DNA from: Odontesthes bonariensis
Taxonomy: Eukaryota; Chordata; Actinopteri; Atheriniformes; Atherinopsidae
NCBI RefSeq assembly: GCF_027942865.1
Contig: NC_134510.1
Coordinates: 25,351,209-25,415,208 of the forward strand
Length of the DNA: 64,000 nt
Direction of reading: 5' to 3'
Shown here: piece by piece, positions 59,887 through 64,000 of the stretch
How the letters are laid out: every line of letters starts with the position of its first letter
Numbering within the stretch: position 1 is the first letter of the stretch
Made by a program: the position numbers and the translations under genes
Notes under the pieces: generated by a model
Seen by the model: only the letters and a program-made list of their open reading frames with translations
What the model was told of the DNA's origin: nothing
Database searches by the model: none

Positions 59887-62800
59887 TCAGTGACAGGGAT
59901 CAAATGGGTATCTGGCAACGCCACCGTGAAGCTCCACCTCTGTGTCGGACCAGGTGATGAGGTCTCCTTGGAGGTGGTTGCCACAGGAGGCCAGACCGTA
60001 GATGTCACTGGGACTCAGGACATGTGACCACATGTGCAGGTCTGACATCTCGCCCACATATGACTGAGTGGCATCAAAACGGCCTCCCAAAGTGTCCTGA
60101 AAAAGAGATGGAACAATGGTAAATATACATCACTTTTGGACCTCAGTGGGTGCTTTTCTCACATGGATCAAGACAGAAAATGGACACACTAAAAGGGAGA
60201 GAATTTTAGACATAAAATCCACAGTAAATAACAACAATCAGAGCTCACAGAAGTCAAACACTGAATCTGATTGTGGGGTTTTTTTTTTCAGCATATTCTC
60301 CAGCATGACTGTTCTGAGACTGAAAACAATTTCTCTGCTTTTTCTTTACCTGCTCCTGTCCCAGGATGAAAACCCCTCCGGGTCTGATGGCATGCCAGGG
60401 TGAGAGATTTATCCCAGATCCCCTCTGCACGCCATCCTGGTAGGCCTCCCACTGTCCTTCCCTTGTTGACCACGTCACACACACGTGGTGCCACTTCCCA
60501 TCAGTCAGAGACAGGGGCAGCGTCACGGCCTGAAGATCAGAGGGTGAAAACTTCCATGATTATTGCCTGGGATTAAATCTTTCTCCATTCACATGTTGTT
60601 CTTAACAGACACCTCTGTCGGTCTTTTCAAAAGTAAAATGTAGATGCAAACCTTTCAGAAATAAGTCCAAGTTAAAAAGTCGAGCTTCTCTGTCCTCTTT
60701 TCAATTTAAAGTAGTCAGAGGCGTGATTTGCTGCAGAGGTCGGCGTAATGTCTTCAGTACACCGTCACATTAATTCAGCAAAATGAGGTCAGACCACTGC
60801 GAGGTCAGCGAGAGCAAGTTTTAACAAGAACAAGAATGAATGTGTGGTGCCGACTGCGTCCAAGACTGTGTTGAACTTTTTATGAACTTCGGGAACACTG
60901 TGACGGGGATTACCGATTTAAGGTGTGGGAAATGTGTGTGATGTTCTGTAAATAGTCAAACTGGAAAGAAGCAAATGTGGCTGTTCCTGACATTCATGCC
61001 ATTAATTTGAGGGGAAAATGCAAAGAAAGACGTCATCAATTTCAGCTAAAACTGAAGTTTTATAGATCACGGGTGCATAAGTAACACATGGGATTCTAAG
61101 AAGTTATAAACCTGAACAACCCAAAGCAACCTCTTTTTTTAGGTTCATCTTCAAGTTTGTGGTTTTTGATTGAGTGTTGCACATTTATGCTCCTCTTAAA
61201 GTATTTATCTAAATCCTTGAATATAAATGACTAAATAAGAAACACTCACAGTTGAAATGTGTCGCTGTTATTTTCTTATTGTGAGTATAAAATTAAGTTT
61301 AACACCAAAGTTATTAGATTTGATTTGTGCACTGATTTGATTAGATGTGATTGAAAGTGTTCAAATCATTGTCCAAATCCTAAAGTATATGAATTTCAAA
61401 TTGATCAAAAATCAGCTAAGATGTGTTGAACTGTACAAAAAGATTGTGATGTTGGTGAATTTATTGTCAGTATTATCATTTCACGTATTAATTTTAGCTA
61501 CTTGGACTCATTTCAGACATAAATATCAGATAAACAGATGCCGATTGGTTCATCTAACAATGTGACATCACATGTTGACAACAGTGGGGTTTGTGTCAGT
61601 TTTGTCTCACCTTGTCGTCGATCAGCAGCTCTACGGGGTTGTTCCCCCACTCGATAAGCACCAGTTCATTGGCCTGTCCAGGGGCAGAGTAAGAAAAAGG
61701 CGTTCCCAGTCCAGGCCCCATGCCCGCCTTCATCCAAAGACACAAAGTCAGAGCGAAGATCTCCTGCAGCAGAGTCCTCTTCATCCGCCCGTACATATAG
61801 TTGGTCCTCATGGGGAAGCTGATCTGGAAGGCATCAAGGCCCTTGATTTTCTTCCTGCCAGATCCTGTTAAAAAAGACATGATTAGAGTCTGACTTCAAG
61901 GCCTTTTTGGTTGCTGTTCTGGTCTGAAAATGATCCCTGTATCATATAAATTCTCCAAAAGTGTCACACGGTTGTGATGTGCATGCTCAGGTTTTACATT
62001 TTTGGAGCAGATTTAAAGGAGTTCTTGTTCATTCGTAACATTTTGGCAGCTTATGTTTGGAAAAAAAAGGAGGGTTGCCGTCCCTTGGTTTAGTTTCCCC
62101 TCGCTGCATACATGTATTCGTGTATGAAGGTTATAAAGTTGTGTACCTGCGAGATGCAGCTGATTGAGCATTGTTTCCAGTTTATTGGAGTTGAAACCAG
62201 TCCGAGGCCCCGGCGCCCTGTATCCTGTCTGTGGAAGGTAACTGTGACTGTCTGCTTCATTACTGTGGTGATCACCATCATCATCGTGATGGCTGTTGTC
62301 GTGGTCACCATCTGCATCATGATGGTCATCACTGTGGTTGTCATCGTGATGGTCTGTGTGGTTGTCATTGCCGCCATGATCGTCGTGATGCTCGTCGTTG
62401 TGGTCGTCTCTGTGGTTGTCGTGGTGGTTGTCATTGTGGTGGTTGTCATTGTGGTGGTTGTCATTGTGGTGGTTGTCGTCGTGATGAGCGCCGTCGTCTC
62501 TGTGACTGGAGTCGTCGTCGTGATGGTCGGGGCTGCCGAGGGCGACGGTGTGATGGTGCAGCTGCTCCTCCAGGGTGCTGATCTTCCTCTGCAGCAGCTC
62601 CTTCAGAGAGCTGGAGTATGTGGAGGATGTGTTCCTCTTCTGTTGGGGGGGGGGTGGAAACACAGAGGTGAAGTCTTAAACAATATCATTGACAGTTAAA
62701 GCTGCTGTGACACACAGATAGAGGCACAAACTGGTCTAAGGTGGCATGTGCTGGTCTGCTTTGTTTCCTGAAATGTAGCAGCTGTTTGAGCTTCAGCTCT

Positions 62801-64000
62801 CATTTTCATTGTCTCTTCCCGTGTCCGTCTCTGCTTCTCTTCCTCTCAGGTAATCCAGGCTTTGCCCTGGTGCGCGCCCTGATTACAAGTCTGTCAAGGG
62901 AGATCACGATAATTACTGCTGATTTTAGACACCCCCTCCTTACTCCTCCTCACATATACTCCGTAGCTCCTGACATATGTCTGGGATCCCAATTCAGGGA
63001 AGACAAACAGCATAAAAGGGTGGATAAAATAAACCTGAAAACAGACTTTAAAGCATCCAAATGTCCAGCAGCACCTGCAGTCAATGTAAAACATCACAGA
63101 AGCACCTTAAGTCTGTGACATTCACCTTTGAGCCTGTTGCCGCTCTCAGGTGCCCACAGAGAGACACCAGAGTGGCTCTCTTGGCAAAGGAGAGAATGGC
63201 TTTATGAGCTTAAGTAATTCATTGTCCTCTTGTCTTAAGTGCTCAGTAGACATACCACTCTGGGACTTCGACAAACAGCCTCGTGACAAAAGCATTAATG
63301 TGTCAAAATAAGAAGAAGACACACATGGGAGCGTCACACAACTCCCTCTTCCTAAATCCAAATCTCTCTCATTCATCCGCTGACTAGTACTAACGGTTTA
63401 CTTTAACACACTTCTTTAGAAATACACCCCGTCTGTCTTTCTGTAGTTTGGTCTGAAGTTGATAAAGTTGTCCCCAGCTCTTGCTGCTCACCTGAAGGTT
63501 GTCCAGTCTCTCCTTCAGCGCCTGCAGCATCCTCTCCATCTGCTCCATTGACGACGTGCTGTCCCCCGGAGTCACATGTTTATCCTTCCCCTGGTTGCTG
63601 CTGCCGTACCCTCCATCAGATCGTTGCCCCCCCACAGAGGAGGGATAGTGCGGTGAGTCCGGTATGAGGTTGCGGTTTCCATGGTGACCATGGAGGTTGC
63701 CATAGTGCCCATTGTCAGTGTACGTGTGAAGATTGGCCGTGCCTGCATGATGCGAGCGCGAGGCCGGGCCGTGGCGCTCGTCATGAGGCGACACGCCTCG
63801 TCCAAAGCCTTCACACAGGGTGAGCTTTGCTGTCAGCTCTCTAATGGTCTCCCTCTGGTCCAGGATGATCTCTTTCTGTTGAACGAGGCTCTCCCTGAGG
63901 TGCAGGACGGTGGCTTTGGCCTCTTCGCTTGCCCCCCACCAGCTGTTAGGAGGCACATTTTGATGGCTCGGTCCGCCAGGCCCCGCCGACCCGACACCTG
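59887..64000 (-). CDS. neuronal pentraxin family gene (5' end beyond window)
   Basis: A secreted or membrane-tethered pentraxin that in vertebrates clusters synaptic glutamate receptors. Minus-strand exons: 63492-64000 (open to the window edge), 62147-62639, 61611-61864, 60350-60529 and 59887-60096 (stop 59887-59889). The N-terminal coiled-coil reads LHLRESLVQQKEIILDQRET and IRELTAKLTLCEG, and a second coil reads LKELLQRKISTLEEQL. The pentraxin domain starts near FQISFPMRTNYMY. It holds GTPFSYSAPGQANELVLIEW, the family signature HVCVTWST, WEAYQDG and DTLGGRFDATQSYVGEM, and ends YPFDPCH. Calcium-site positions were not checked. The first exon lacks a start or signal peptide here, so the true N-terminus lies to the right. 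NPTX1, NPTX2 and NPTXR cannot be separated safely; the GGRFDATQ wording leans to NPTX2/NPTXR. Confidence 0.9.
62230..62545 (-). repeat. His/Asp/Asn-rich coding repeat in the pentraxin gene
   Basis: About 100 codons in the second visible exon are almost only His, Asp, Asn, Gly, Glu and Ser (units such as HHNDNHHNDNHH and HHDDHGGNDNHTDHHDD). They lie between the coiled-coil and the pentraxin domain. The frame is intact, and the opposite-strand ORFs (valine-rich) are shadows. The repeat is a trinucleotide-type array of CAC/GAC/AAC codons. Confidence 0.9.

Noticed and set aside
62112..62699. Valine-rich plus-strand ORF that looks like a membrane protein
   Set aside because: It is the complement of the His/Asp codons of the pentraxin exon; the hydrophobicity is an artefact of the repeat.

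Overview
The window looks like nuclear DNA of a ray-finned (teleost) fish. It has vertebrate exon-intron genes with GT/AG splice sites and long introns, no bacterial gene layout, and a dense load of fish-type transposons (RTE and L1-like LINEs, PIF/Harbinger, hAT, TTAA-inserting foldback elements, a THAP element and an integrase/Ulp1 gene). No sequence was searched against a database. Every family name comes from motifs read in the translations.

Bases 1 to about 32,000 are an accessory, transposon-rich half. It holds an RTE/Rex3-like LINE tail, one possible host exon (1707-1802), a palindromic GC-rich block, a zinc-finger transposon fragment, and an orphan Pro/Ala/Glu-rich exon. It also holds a decayed SLC1 amino-acid transporter gene on the minus strand (7757-11626). 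Next come an L1-like element in two head-to-head halves (12029-15114), a hAT fragment, a foldback element with about 225-bp arms, and a YqaJ nuclease ORF. That ORF converges on a multi-exon minus-strand gene (19065-25016). The gene fuses a Ginger/Gypsy-type integrase to a Ulp1-like protease through a coding minisatellite of about 56 units. Further right, two copies of one Harbinger-like element sit exactly on both ends of a third element, followed by a small THAP-domain transposon and another TTAA element.

Bases 32,000 to 64,000 are a conserved gene block with three recognisable genes. Sphingosine kinase 2 (sphk2, plus, coding 35253-42170) makes sphingosine-1-phosphate. Cytohesin-2 (cyth2, plus, coding 47165/47189-55590) is an ARF exchange factor with Sec7 and PH domains. 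It includes a 3-nucleotide microexon that switches the PH domain between two and three glycines. A neuronal-pentraxin-family gene lies on the minus strand (59887 to beyond the right edge) with an unusual His/Asp/Asn-rich insert. The last two genes are tail to tail. SPHK2 and CYTH2 are also near neighbours in mammals (human 19q13.33), so part of this block is probably ancient synteny. The three genes are not an operon; their proximity does not by itself imply a shared pathway.

The most unusual items are the integrase-minisatellite-Ulp1 gene that lacks its integrase glutamate segment, the symmetric double Harbinger insertion, the twin-priming-like L1 inversion, the 3-nt cyth2 microexon and the His/Asp-rich pentraxin insert.
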